Part shown: piece by piece, positions 26,087-36,868 of the stretch
How the letters are laid out: each line of letters opens with the position of its first letter
Position numbering within the stretch: the stretch's first letter is position 1
Assembly (NCBI GenBank): GCA_903813345.2
Contig: CAIIXF020000001.1
Coordinates: 53,587,885 to 53,647,884 of the forward strand
Reading direction: 5' to 3'
DNA length: 60,000 nt
Source: Owenia fusiformis
Lineage: Eukaryota; Annelida; Polychaeta; Sabellida; Oweniidae
The notes under the pieces: model-generated
Databases searched by the model: none
The model's input: the letters and a program-made list of their open reading frames with translations, nothing else
What the model was told of the DNA's origin: nothing
Program-made: the position numbers and the translations under genes

Positions 26087-28149
26087 CAGGGTGACCAAAA
26101 ATGTAACCAGAACAACGGCAACGCCAAAGCGTAGCGAATCCCATCGAACAGAAATGGCTGGCATTTTTACAAACGAATAGCAAATATCATAAAACAACAC
26201 ACCAGAAAGGCCACCATTTTCAAATGGTTGCTCACTAGCCAAGTTGTCATCAGAAGAAATAATATGCTTTTAAGTAGCCACCTCTAAAATTTTTGAAAAA
26301 TCTCACACGTACTTGTAAAATTACACACATAAAAATGGTGGCCATTTTTCAAAATGGCCGACTACTCCCCAAAATTTTATTATAGACAATGTGCCATGCT
26401 TAAAGTATTCACATATCAAATATGAACAAAATCGCTCCACTACTTTTCGAGTTATAGTAAAATATGTTAAAATGGCGGCCATTTTTCAAAATGGCCACCG
26501 TCTACCAAAAGTGTCATTAGAAATAGACAGTGTGCCATGCTTATAGTATTCACATACCAAATATGAACAAAATCACTCCACTACTTTTCGAGTTATAGTC
26601 AAAATGGCCGCCTTCTACCAAAAGTGTCATAGGACAGTGTGCCATACTTATAGTATTCACATACCAAATATGAACAAAATCGCTCCACTACTTTTCGAGT
26701 TATAGTAAAATACGTTAAAATGGCGGCCATTTTTCAATTTTTTTTTCAATATGGCCGCCTTCTACCAAAAGTGTCAAAGGACAGTGTGCCATGCTTATAG
26801 TATTCACATACCAAATATGAACAAAATCGCTCCACTACTTTTCGAGTTATAGTAAAATACGTTAAAATGGCGGCCATTTTTCAATTTTTTTTCAAAATGG
26901 CCGCCTTCTACCAAAAGTGTCATAGGACAGTGTGCCATGCTTATAGTATTCACATACCAAATATAAACAAAATCGCTCCACTACTTTTCGAGTTATAGTA
27001 AAATACGTTAAAATGGCGGCCATTTTTCAAAATGGCCGCCTTCTACCAAAAGTGTTTTTAGAGAGTGTGCAATGCTTATAGTATTCACATACCAAATATG
27101 AACAAAATCGCTCCACTATTTTTTGAGTTATAGCAAAAATCGTAAAATGACGAGTAAAGGCCGCCATTTTTCAAGATGGCTGCCATGTGCTTCTTAAATA
27201 TCTACATTTGTAGCATTATTAATGTCCTTTATAATTTTTTTACATTTAAAACATATTGCTATTACAGTTTTACATATTACACCTAAATTACTGTAAAATC
27301 GGCACTAAAATGGCCGCCATTTTGAAATGAGCAGCCATTTTGAAAATCGGCTTTCGAGCAGAACTTCTACCCCCATAGGGTATATGTGTACAAAATATGA
27401 ACAAAATTGGGCCAACGGTATTTGAGTTATTGCCCGGACGGACGGACAGACGGACGTACGTACGGACGGATGGACATACGTACGGACGGACGGACGGAGG
27501 CGTTCCCTATATCCCTCCGAACTTCGTTCGATGGGATAATAATTCCTTTATTACATATGTAATCAGCTCATTTTTTATGTACAGAATCAAGGATCTAGGT
27601 ATGACAATATGAGACCATTTTTTTGAATTGAATATACATTCAATAATCTTCTTGTTATGGCCAATTAAAAAATGTGCCTACTATTGAATAAAAAGAAAAT
27701 AAGATTTTCACATCAACCAAAGGGTTACACATCGTTTGTAAAACCCATTACATTCATTTTGCTTCTGCATTTTGTGAGTTTAAAGGTTGAGATTATAATG
27801 AGGTTATGTCCAAGCAACCTAAAAGTCATCTTTGGGTATGGCTGCACCTTTTAAGTGGTATTTTGGGAACTATGTACAATGCAGTCACATACAGTGCTTT
27901 CAGTTGTTCCCAAACCCCCATTCTAAGAAACATACCTAGATAGGTAAGCTGATTATTTCTTAATTTCTCTCAACATTTAAGATTTTGTCTCAATGTTGAT
28001 TTTCTGAAAATTGGACACATTCTAAGAACATCCATGATATCACAAATAATCAATTTTGTGTAAAAAATATAATAGAGGATATATTATAGGATACTGGCAT
28101 TTAAGAAATTATTACACTTTTAGAGGGTTCTATTTTTTGGGTCACCCTG
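26087..28149. mobile_element. mariner-like MITE interrupted by HINE-like copy A2
   Basis: TA|CAGGGTGACCAAAAATG at 26085 and the inverse, CATTTTTGG-type end ...TTTTTTGGGTCACCCTG|TA, at 28149 form a matching terminal pair flanked by TA. About 20 bp inside the left end, copy A2 begins; where A2 stops, AATAATTCCTT resumes, which corresponds to AATAATTTCTT inside the right arm. The simplest history is a mariner-type element later split by A2. No transposase coding seen. Confidence 0.6.
26105..27537 (+). mobile_element. HINE-like element A, copy A2
   Basis: Same plan as A1 and nearly the same sequence: 5' ATCCCATCGAAC (26138-26149), then seven or so tandem units. The AAATATGAAC phrase occurs at 26418, 26559, 26666, 26813, 27094 and as a variant at 26959, so the spacing is mostly 135-147 bp with one shortened unit. 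The GGAC/GTAC tract is at about 27435-27498 and the 3' hairpin at 27511-27537. Each unit holds the near-palindrome AAAATGGCGGCCATTTTT. Lies inside a mariner-type element. Confidence 0.8.
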
Positions 28150-28328
28150 TATATTCTGCATGCAAAGGCTATCTCATACAGATAAGGTTAAAGGCAAACA
28201 TGTTCACAAAACTGGCGAGAAACAATTAATAAGATTATCCATTCTTCTTGAAGTGCCCATTTGATTGCGCTTGTTCATTTAATTGCAATTATTTTCTGGA
28301 AGGGCATAAAAAGGGAAAAGATTTAAAA
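27538..28328. other. right part of the interrupted mariner-like element and flank
   Basis: To 28149 this is the remaining body of the TA-flanked element that A2 split. 28152-28328 is AT-rich flank. No gene was found; a 60-codon open frame at 27672-27854 has no recognisable similarity. Confidence 0.4.
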
Positions 28329-29720
28329 CTAGAAAAACAGCAACTCCACGGAGTAGCAAATCCCACCGAACATGTTAAAGCGGCCATATAAAATTTGAGC
28401 CAAATCCACTGGTATTTGAATTATCAAAGATTATGTTTTTATGAAACATGGTTGCTAAATTCAGCTGTTATCTTTAGATTTCTTATTAAGCAGAGCTCCT
28501 ATGTCCCAAGGTATCAGTATATACAATTTAATCCAAATCTGTCAACTGGTACTTGAGTTATCAAGGATTACATTTTTAATGAAAAATGGCGGAGATTTCG
28601 ATAAATAGCAGCCACCTTGAAAATTTTTTCTCAAGCAGAGCTCCTCTATCTCTAGGCATCAGTATATAAAATTTGCGAACTCCAATGCAGTGTCTCGGTA
28701 TAGACACTGCGGCGGGCAGATGAAGCAAATCCCCAAAATTTGGGGAAAATAGTTCCCCTTTTCATCGCATATGTGGTCAATTTTCACACAACTTATAAAA
28801 TATGTATTCATGAATGTTCCCCAAACATTATTTTGTCAAAATATTTCAAAATTATTGAAATATGAGAAGAAATCACCGCGGAAGGAATTCTGAGTAAAAG
28901 TTTTGTTGATAATAGTTTACCCCAAGTGTTGTTTATTAGTTAATACGCGCAATTCAACCAATGAAATTGTCTAAATTTTACAATCACGCGACCTGAGCAT
29001 GGGACTAGAACCAATCACGTCAGTTGTTTATTACGAAGTTACCATGCTTATGGTGAGATACCTACCCGCCGCAGTGATATATCACTGCACGGGAGTTCGT
29101 AAAATTTGAAGTAAATCCATCCGATGGTATTCGAGTTATCAAAGATTACCTATTTTTATGAAAAATGGCAGCCATTTTGAAATTCAGCTGACACCTTTGA
29201 AATTTCTTAAGCAGAACTTCTTTGTCTCTAGGCATCAGCATATAGAATTTGAACCAAATCCATCAACTGGTATTTGAGTTATCAAAGGCTACGTTCTTTT
29301 ATGAAAAATGGCGGCCATTTTGAAATTTTGCTCACATCTTGAAAATCCCTTCTCAAGCAGAGCTCCTATGTCCATAGGCATCAGCATGTAAAATTTGAAC
29401 CAAATCCATTCAATGGTATTTGAGTTATCAATGATAATGTTTTTTTTACGAAAAGTGGCCGCGATTTTGGAATATGGCGGCCATCTTGAAAATGTCTTCT
29501 TGAGCAAGGCTCCTTTGTACCCAGGTAACAGCATATAAAATTTGAACCAAATCCATCCACTAGTATTTGAGTTATCAAAGATTTTTTTTCCGAAAAATGG
29601 CCGCCATTTTTAATTTAGCGGCCATATTGAAAATTCCTTCGCGAGCAGAAGTCCTACACCCATAAGCATAAGCCTATAAAATTTGAATAAAATCCGTCAA
29701 AATAATGCAGTTACGATGTC
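28329..29720 (+). mobile_element. HINE-like family C, 3' end missing, with nested MITE
   Basis: The 5' start CTAGAAAAACAGCAACTCC, then GTAGCAAATCCCACCGAAC, matches the start of family A. The body has units of about 145 bp with AAATTTGAACCAAATCCATC, TATTTGAGTTATCAAAG and AAAAATGGCGGCCATTTT. These are recognisably homologous to the family-A units (ATGAACAAAATCGC, TTCGAGTTATAG) but distinct. There is no microsatellite or 3' hairpin, so it is truncated on the right near 29720. The array is interrupted by a 423-bp TIR element at 28677-29099. Confidence 0.65.
28677..29099. mobile_element. 423-bp MITE with hairpin-bearing TIRs and 9-bp target duplication
   Basis: TAAAATTTG occurs directly outside both ends (28668-28676 and 29100-29108). 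Both TIRs begin CGAACTCC, then carry GCAGTG...CACTGC as a small hairpin and continue CGGCGGG; they extend about 45 bp with a few differences. The interrupted host sequence is a unit of the family-C array, and removing the insert plus one TSD restores the unit. A 9-bp duplication fits Mutator-like elements best, though the TIR start does not prove it. Non-autonomous: no transposase. Confidence 0.85.
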
Positions 29721-31393
29721 ACAATCAATATGCATATGAGCAAATTTGCATAAATGTAATTTTCAAAAATATATTTTTTGATTCTCTTTAATTTGATATC
29801 CATCAAAATCGGAGCAATAGCAGCAAATGTATCCATAAAAACTTTTTCTACTTATAAACACCATATTTTTGTGGTAACTGGCGTTTTAGACACATTTGGC
29901 GCACTTTTCGTAATTGCTAACAAGCGGAATTCAAAACTAGGATTTCAAACAGTACCAAATTCATTCATACTGTATAACATGTATTATAAAATCGGGTGCT
30001 TTATTTTTCGAATTGGATTATAATTGTTATTTCCGAATAAAAGTTTGTCGGGTGTTTAATCCTTTTGATCTTTACCAACAAAAATTCACACCAAGTCACA
30101 CTGAAAGTTTGGTGTGAATTGGTAGTAAAACATAAAACTTCATTTTCTTAATCCTTGACTTCATTTTAACATTTATTGATATTTATTGATCTCTTGATTG
30201 CCTTAAATACTCATCCGAGCGCACTACATATTCTTTTGAAAGACATCACGTTTTATTGCAATCAAACTTCTATGGTGCACTTGTAACAAGCTGGCGGGGT
30301 TGACACCTGTGAGCAGCTGACAAGGTTGCCACAGCGTAATTAGCAGTTTAAGTGCGCTTGGATGAATTGTTTTTGTTGAAAACTTGTGAGCATGTAATTT
30401 GCATCGCATGGGCTCATTGTTCTTTTTCGTGATACATAGGAGGAATACTTATTATATATTAATATTATGCAATATTATGCAATTCCCGCGTGCAGTTCAA
30501 AAACGCAGCCTTAGTGTTAGTGTTAATAAAATTATTTTTACATCAGAAATGTCCCATTCACACCAAACCCTGATCAATAGTGTATAGAAGGCCCTCATAC
30601 AGGTTCATGTTATTATGACTGGATGTTATATATATATCTTTATATATCTTTTATTGACTCTTTAGATGTCATATAATGATATATTAGTCACTAAGGTAGA
30701 GCGGTTCTTCCCATTGTCGAGTTGAATAACTGGTATCTTTATCCTGGTTAGAACCATAGACAATTCTTTTATCGAGTTAGCAGCACTCTAGTAATCGCCG
30801 GTATAGGTGTACACATGTTTCGCTTGCTTGTCTGATATATGTCTTGCAAAATGTTACTGTTTTAAAACATCTATTACAATAACCTTACTTTTCAATTTCA
30901 TGAGGATTTGGATAAATTACAATGTAGAATGATATATTATTTTAAACTCATTGAATCATGGAGTTACTTTTAGTATTAAGAACTATCCAAATAAAATAAA
31001 TACAAAAAAATAATTTGGTAGGAGGCTAAATGGTCCAGTTACTTTTTTGAGAGGTAAATTTTTAAGAGGTCTCTCAAATTACGTCACATCGCAACAAACA
31101 GCCAATGAAAGTAAAAGATCTTGTAGCCTAACAAACCGTTATTATAGTTTCTACAGGATCTTAAAGAAACGTCATGGCGTTTCACGGTAATCTCTGATGT
31201 GACGTCATCCGGAGTGGCGTCACATTCTCAGAAAATACATTTGACTTCGGGAATAAACATTTGAACAACGAAAATAGCCATAAGCTTAACAACAGTGCAC
31301 ATGTGATATTTATTGATAAACTGACTCCAAAATCAAGAAAATATAAATTTTCCGAAGATTTTATGTCTTGTCCTTGAGTATATTTATTGAGCC
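29721..31393. other. non-coding, nothing recognised
   Basis: An open frame at 29778-30023 (81 codons) has no recognised similarity and looks incidental. A TATA-rich tract lies near 30625-30660. A CRE-like TGACGTCA sits at about 31199-31206. No gene supported. Confidence 0.45.
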
Positions 31394-31395
31394 TA

Positions 31396-32220
31396 GAGTA
31401 GATTTCATGGCCTGACTTCATCCGTAGAACTTGAAAAATAAGATTTATCTGAAGATTTAAAGGAGTCTTACTTACCCTCTAGAGGTTAGAACACACATTT
31501 TAATGAAGCCATATCAGCTATGTTTTGTTCATGATGAAGCATAAGCACAGTACTTGATTGAAATGTGTGTTAATACTTTTTGGACTTTTCCATTTTTCTC
31601 GTATTTACTTCCGGGACGGCATTGTCTCTATCATGAAATAATGTATTGACCTTGAACTTTAATTTTGTGACATATCATCCAACCATGTCTGATGTAAAAA
31701 TAATCAAAATATTTGAAAAGAATGTTTTGTGGTCTCTTTTGCAGACGAGTTTAGGACAGGGCAGAGGAGGATGGCCTGTTCTAAGATAGAAAAAGTGCAT
31801 GATCTACAATTGAACTATTGGTCTGAATGAAATGCTGCGCGGAAAGTATGAATGGACCGTCTGCTGTATTAGTCTATTAATATTCTAGGACCTGTTTGTG
31901 ATGCTTTATAATTTAGACCAAAGTGTAGACGAATACACACACGTGTAAATTATAAAATCAACAAACAAAGATTCAATTTTCACAATTGTTCGGTAATTTA
32001 TCGTATTGAAACTTCTGGAACTTAGTAGGAAATTAATTTTCACGATCCATGATTTACCTCTTGGATATTGTGCTAAATGCTCAATAGTTGATGCAACAAA
32101 GGTGATAGGGTTTCATTAAAATGTGTGTTCTAACCTCTAGAGGGTAAGTAAGACTCCTAATCTTCAGGTAAATCTTATTTTTCAAGTTCTACCAACGAAG
32201 TCAGGCCATGAAATCTACTC
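31396..32220. mobile_element. TA-flanked TIR element T1, copy 1 (825 bp)
   Basis: TA at 31394-31395 and 32221-32222. TIRs of about 135 bp start GAGTAGATTTCATGGCC and are close to identical to each other; they include the stretch CTTACCCTCTAGAGGTTAGA. The internal sequence is shared with copy 2 (ATGAAATAATG(C)TATTGACC, CCAACCATGTCTGATGT). A mariner-type non-autonomous element by its TA duplication. Confidence 0.85.
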
Positions 32221-32222
32221 TA

Positions 32223-32795
32223 CAGTGGGGATCATAAAGAATTGCAAAAGCTATGAAAATTACATGCTATCGCACATGTAATAAATTCTTACCTCAGTGT
32301 ATTCAGTGCTCTATTTTCTCCGTCTGAGTAAGTCCAAATATAGTGGAATTTGTGTCCCTAATGACAAATAAGAACTTCAAAAGTTGAAGTGGATATTCAC
32401 ATGTTATGCCGACTCTTCAAATGTTGAGGTGATTTTGTCGCCCGATTACGCCGGAACGGAGGATTGGCTCCCAGAATGCAACATGACACGTGCCAGCTTT
32501 CAAAATGCTGTTCCGCCATTTTGAAACATGTCATGAGTAAATACGGTAACTGATGTTGCATTCTGGGAGTCAACCATCCTTGGATAACAAACATGGCGAT
32601 TCATGAAAACATTCATTCGATTTGGTAGGGATTTATCCATTATTTGCAGGTATGAAGCTTTGGATTCATTTATTATGCTACTTTAGTGATCAGGAATTAT
32701 TTTTCTACCGCTTGGGAGAGTTTGAGGCACGAAACTTGGAAATTAGCTCATTGTGACAACTTGTGAACGTTGAGTTTTATTTTTGTCCCCCACTG
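32223..32795. mobile_element. pogo/Tigger-like TA-flanked MITE (573 bp)
   Basis: TA|CAGTGGGGATCATAAAG on the left and ...TTTTTGTCCCCCACTG|TA on the right. CAGTGGGG at a TA is typical of pogo/Tigger-type Tc1/mariner relatives. A second inverted repeat lies inside (about 32457-32483 GGATTGGCTCCCAGAATGC with 32551-32580 as its inverse). It shares its TA dinucleotides with the T1 elements on both sides. Confidence 0.75.
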
Positions 32796-32797
32796 TA

Positions 32798-33627
32798 CTA
32801 CTTTTTTCAAGGCCTGACTTCGTCGCTAACATGCTAAATATAAGAGTTAGCTGACGTTTGGGAGTCTGACTTACCTTCTAAAGGTTAGAACCCGAATCTT
32901 AATGAAACCATATCACCTTTGTTGCGTCGATGATGATGCATAAACATAGCATTTGATAGAAATTAGTGTAAATGCTTTTCCGACTTTTTCATTTTTCATC
33001 AATGTTGACTTTCGGGAAGGCGTTGTAGTTATCACGAAATAACGCATTGACCCTTGAACTTTACTTTGTTGACGTGTCAACCAAGCATGTCTGGTGTGAA
33101 AATTAAAAGAATAGTGAGCAATGTTCTACATCCGCCAAGCTAAGTGAAGTAGCCGATATAAAATTACCAATTTCGAGTGAAGTACGCAACGAACGAAACT
33201 GCGTGATCTACAGTCCCACTAGTCTATTGGTGTGAACGAAATCCTACGTAGAAATATGAGCCGTCTGCTGTATTAGTCGATTAATAGAGTAAGACCTGTT
33301 GGTGATGCTTTATAATTTAGACCAAAACATTGAAGAACATACGAACCTGTAAATCGTGAAAACAACAAACAAATATTCGGTTTTCATATATGTTCGGTAA
33401 TTTTTCGTATTGAAACTTCCGGAACTTACAAGGAAATCATTCATTTTCTCGGTCCATGATTTACCTCTTGGATGTTGTGGCAAATGCTCCATGGTTGACG
33501 GAACAAAGGTGATATGGTTTCATTAATATTCGGGTTCTAACCTTAAGAAGGTAAGTCAGACTCCCAAACGTCAGCTAACTCTTATATTTAGCATGTTAGC
33601 GACGAAGTTAGGCCTTGAAAAAAGTAG
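32798..33627. mobile_element. TA-flanked TIR element T1, copy 2 (830 bp)
   Basis: TA at 32796-32797 and 33628-33629. Its own two TIRs (about 130 bp, starting CTACTTTTTTCAAGGCCT) are almost identical to each other but clearly different from those of copy 1, while the internal parts are homologous (CACGAAATAACGCATTGACC, ACCAAGCATGTCTGGTGTG). Non-autonomous. Confidence 0.85.
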
Positions 33628-33629
33628 TA

Positions 33630-34270
33630 GGCTAGACACCAAGTGAATGGCAGACTCTTTTTCCTAAAATGAAACACCCTAAACGGACAGTGTAAATAGC
33701 TCTCCGTACACTACACCAAATTAATTTTATGAAACAAACAATATTACCTTCAACAGTTATCTTCGGTAAATCACTAGATACGTCCACGCATACCGAAAAT
33801 AGAAAACAGGGAAGTAGCTGCGATTTTCAACTTTCTTCAAACTGGTTTGCCTCCTACTCTCGAAAATATATTTGATGTGATTTATTACAAGTTAATCGAC
33901 AAAAAGATTGGAGACAAGTCGATTTTAAAAGTCAAAATTTATACTAGATAAGTTTAATTCATAAATTAGTGGTAAGCAATGATGAAATAACCCAATGGAA
34001 AGGATATATGAGTAGTCAGAATAGTTTCGAGACTATTCACATGGTCAGCCATTTTTGACCTACTTTCGCGGAATAACAAAATTTGAACGAAATGGTTACG
34101 TTTGTAGTGTAAAACAACTGAAATCGACTTTGGGAAGCGACAACCATACACTCATATATAGGAAAATTTTGTTGGGATAGGTAAGGTTATTCATTTTATG
34201 TAATATTTTCTCAACTGAGCCATTTTAGTTGATTTTATTTTCAAACCTCAATGAGACAAAACGCTTTCAG
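33630..34270. other. non-coding, nothing recognised
   Basis: AT-rich flank between TIR elements, without a supported gene. Confidence 0.45.
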
Positions 34271-34832
34271 CTTACTCACGTCGAGAGCTACCATGTTAGA
34301 TTTTGAAAGTATAGCTCTCCATCGTGAGGATCTTCCAGCTGAAGAATTGTAACATCTTAATTTGATCAGCTCCAGTCAACGGCTTGCTGTTTGTCTCAAA
34401 CTGTAGCCTACATATGGGCTCATATGTGTCTACTTTCCCCGTGCATGTAGGATCGCGGATGTGCTTCTATGGCGATCAGGAGTTCTAATCGTTTTTTGTT
34501 CAATACCCATTTCCAATATGGCGGTTAAACGGAAATACTATCGACGCATGCGCAACTTGGGAAACGTCAAGCCGCCATATTGAATATACCTGGCCAAAAC
34601 TTTTGACACGACCAATAAAATGAAGTCCTGGTCGATACATAGGGCAGTGAGACGTTCTATAGTTGATCTGAATGAAAGATGGCGATGTAGGATACATTTT
34701 CAGGTATATAATGTGCAACATGAGTCAGCTGAATTCCCTGAAATTTTCTTTGAAGTCAGGATTCTTAAGCTGTTGATCCTAGCGATAGAGAGCTATACTT
34801 TCAAAATCTAAGTAGCTCTCGACAGGAGTAAC
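34271..34832. mobile_element. inverted-repeat element with nested CAATATGGCGG inverted repeat
   Basis: Arms of about 75 bp at 34271-34348 and 34760-34832 are inverse copies; they share GTCGAGAGCTAC, TTAGATTTTGAAAGTATAGC and TCTC(C/T)ATCG. Inside lies a second inverted pair, CAATATGGCGG (34515-34525) and CCGCCATATTG, enclosing GCATGCGCAA. These happen to match YY1 (ATGGCGG) and NRF1-like (GCATGCGC) motifs. No clear target duplication was found; the right arm abuts a LINE fragment. Confidence 0.6.
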
Positions 34833-34849
34833 TTTCAGCCACAGGGTAA

Positions 34850-35000
34850 CAAACAATTGGAACAGTCTCCCAGAGTACGTCGTGCAGTCAGTCCATGTCA
34901 ACCAGTTCAAGAACCTGCTCGATGCACATTGGTATCACCATCCTTTAAAATTCAATTACGAAATTGCTGGCGTACAAGTAGCCCCCAAGCTACGTTAGTT
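34850..35000 (+). pseudogene. LINE reverse-transcriptase C-terminal fragment
   Basis: Read in one frame (34848 on) the sequence gives NNWNSLPEYVVQSVHVNQFK followed by NLLDAHW and a stop after VAPKLR. The NDWNSLPxxVV...FKxxLDxHW pattern is a well-known C-terminal end of LINE polymerases of the Jockey/CR1 type. Only about 50 codons remain, so it is a dead, 5'-truncated scrap. Confidence 0.7.
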
Positions 35001-35059
35001 TCAAAAAGTATCAGAACTGTCATACAGGCAATGTCTGCCTAGGACGGAAAATTACTTAT

Positions 35060-36866
35060 AAACTTATAAACTGTGACTGAAGTGAAACACGGTTTCGATT
35101 GCAGATTGATGAAAATAAAATGTTTGTTTTATTTTTCTTTATGAATTTTCTTTTGAGAAAAAGAGGATTCGTCGATTTGTACAGTTGAAGGGTTTTAATC
35201 ACGGATTAAAGTCAAATTTCTTCCGAAATTTAGAATAAATTCAAATAAGGATTGGTAACATGATCCAAGATCGCAGACTCTCATTGGACTATTTAGCCAT
35301 TTGTTCATCGTTTTACATACCTGAGATGCTTCGTAATTGATGCAGTGTTGATCGTATCCACTCGATAATCGCCCAAAGGGACATATTCATTTAGAGCCAA
35401 AAATAAAATTGAAGTGTCTCATCACATTGTCGAACGAAAAATGAGTGGATCTTAATTACTCGAGTCTCTAGCTTACAGCTAGACGAAACTTCATTGATTT
35501 CGTATGTACTCTAGAAAAGGTGCTACACGCACCTACACGCACCTAGAACTCATTTTTGATAAATTTTATAAATATTTTTAAGAATATTAATCATATTTAG
35601 GATGAGGCGTTGCTTGTCTGGATTTAGATATTTCAAAATTTCATTTCGGAGTTTAACACATGGTGAAATTTTCTCGCTGTAGCTAAAAATGGCTTCCAGT
35701 TCTGGACGTGAATAAAATTTGAAATTATTCTCGCTTAAAAAGAAATCAAATATTACAATAGATTCAGACTGGGATGTGAGCTGATGTTCTTCAAATCTAT
35801 ACATAAAGGTATATTTCATATTATTATGCCATATTTACTGTGCGTGTGACACAATGATTTACAATATTTATAATACTAAGGCAGCTCAATCTTCCTCCTC
35901 AAAGCCGGAATATAGAGAAGGCTTTGGACCGAAGTAAGATCTTAAGGTCTCGTGGTTTATCCCGTGCCAGGACTATAGTCCTGAGTACGTCTCAATATTT
36001 TGCCTGTACGATTACAACATGGGAGACTTTTTTCTACGCTATTACACTTAAGATACTTACTTCAATAGATTCCTTGGTATTTTAGCATTCTTTTCGTGAA
36101 GTTGAATCCACAATTGTCTGGGTTTATCGGCAGAACGAAGAAATTTTCGTTTTTGAACGCAATATTTGCGTGAAATATTTAACTTATTTCAACCGTCAAA
36201 TTCCTCCATTTATTGGTACTTCCGGGCCACTTTATTGAATAAATCAGACTTTAATATTTGAAAAAAGTTTCAACATGTGCAATGCTGGGGTGTTCCGCCA
36301 TGTCCACCAAACGCAGGGGATGATACTCTAGATACGCTGATTGTACTAAGGATGTCCTAATACACACCAGTATGATAACAATAGGACATAATATGTCCTA
36401 CGTTGTATACATCAATACAATGTGCATGATAATGATACATCACTCTCCCTTGTATACATGTACATGCAATACTTCGACATTGGATGAAAATAGGACGATC
36501 GATTGTTAAACATGTATAATATAGATACAACATGTGGTGTGTACAGTTAAATCACAAGGCAAAGAAATTATTATATGTGAGGAAAAATCACGAAATGTTT
36601 CCACCTGCATATAGGTTCCTTAACACACACAGGCATTTGCGCTATGTAGATTTGGTGGACATGGCAGACTTCCCCTATGCTGGGACGTGTTGCACTATAT
36701 TTCCGAACAGACAGAAAACTCTTTCAATTGTTCTGATATATTCATTCAACCTGAAAATATTTTCAAGCTTTTGCATGTAGTAATCAAATGAAGCTTGCAC
36801 CACTTGATTGTTTATATAGCTTTGATCAAAGGGAAGAATGGGCAATATTTATGTAATTTACCAAAC
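35060..36866. other. non-coding, nothing recognised
   Basis: AT-rich. An ACTTCCGGGCC stretch at about 36219-36229 resembles an ETS site, and a perfect palindrome AGGACATAATATGTCCT lies near 36383. CDK11 needs a 5' non-coding exon upstream of 39055, and its promoter may lie in this general region, but no donor or TSS could be fixed. Confidence 0.4.
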
Positions 36867-36868
36867 TA

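Noticed and set aside
29778-30023. 81-codon + frame after the family-C element
   Set aside because: Starts within repeat-derived AT-rich sequence and resembles no known protein.
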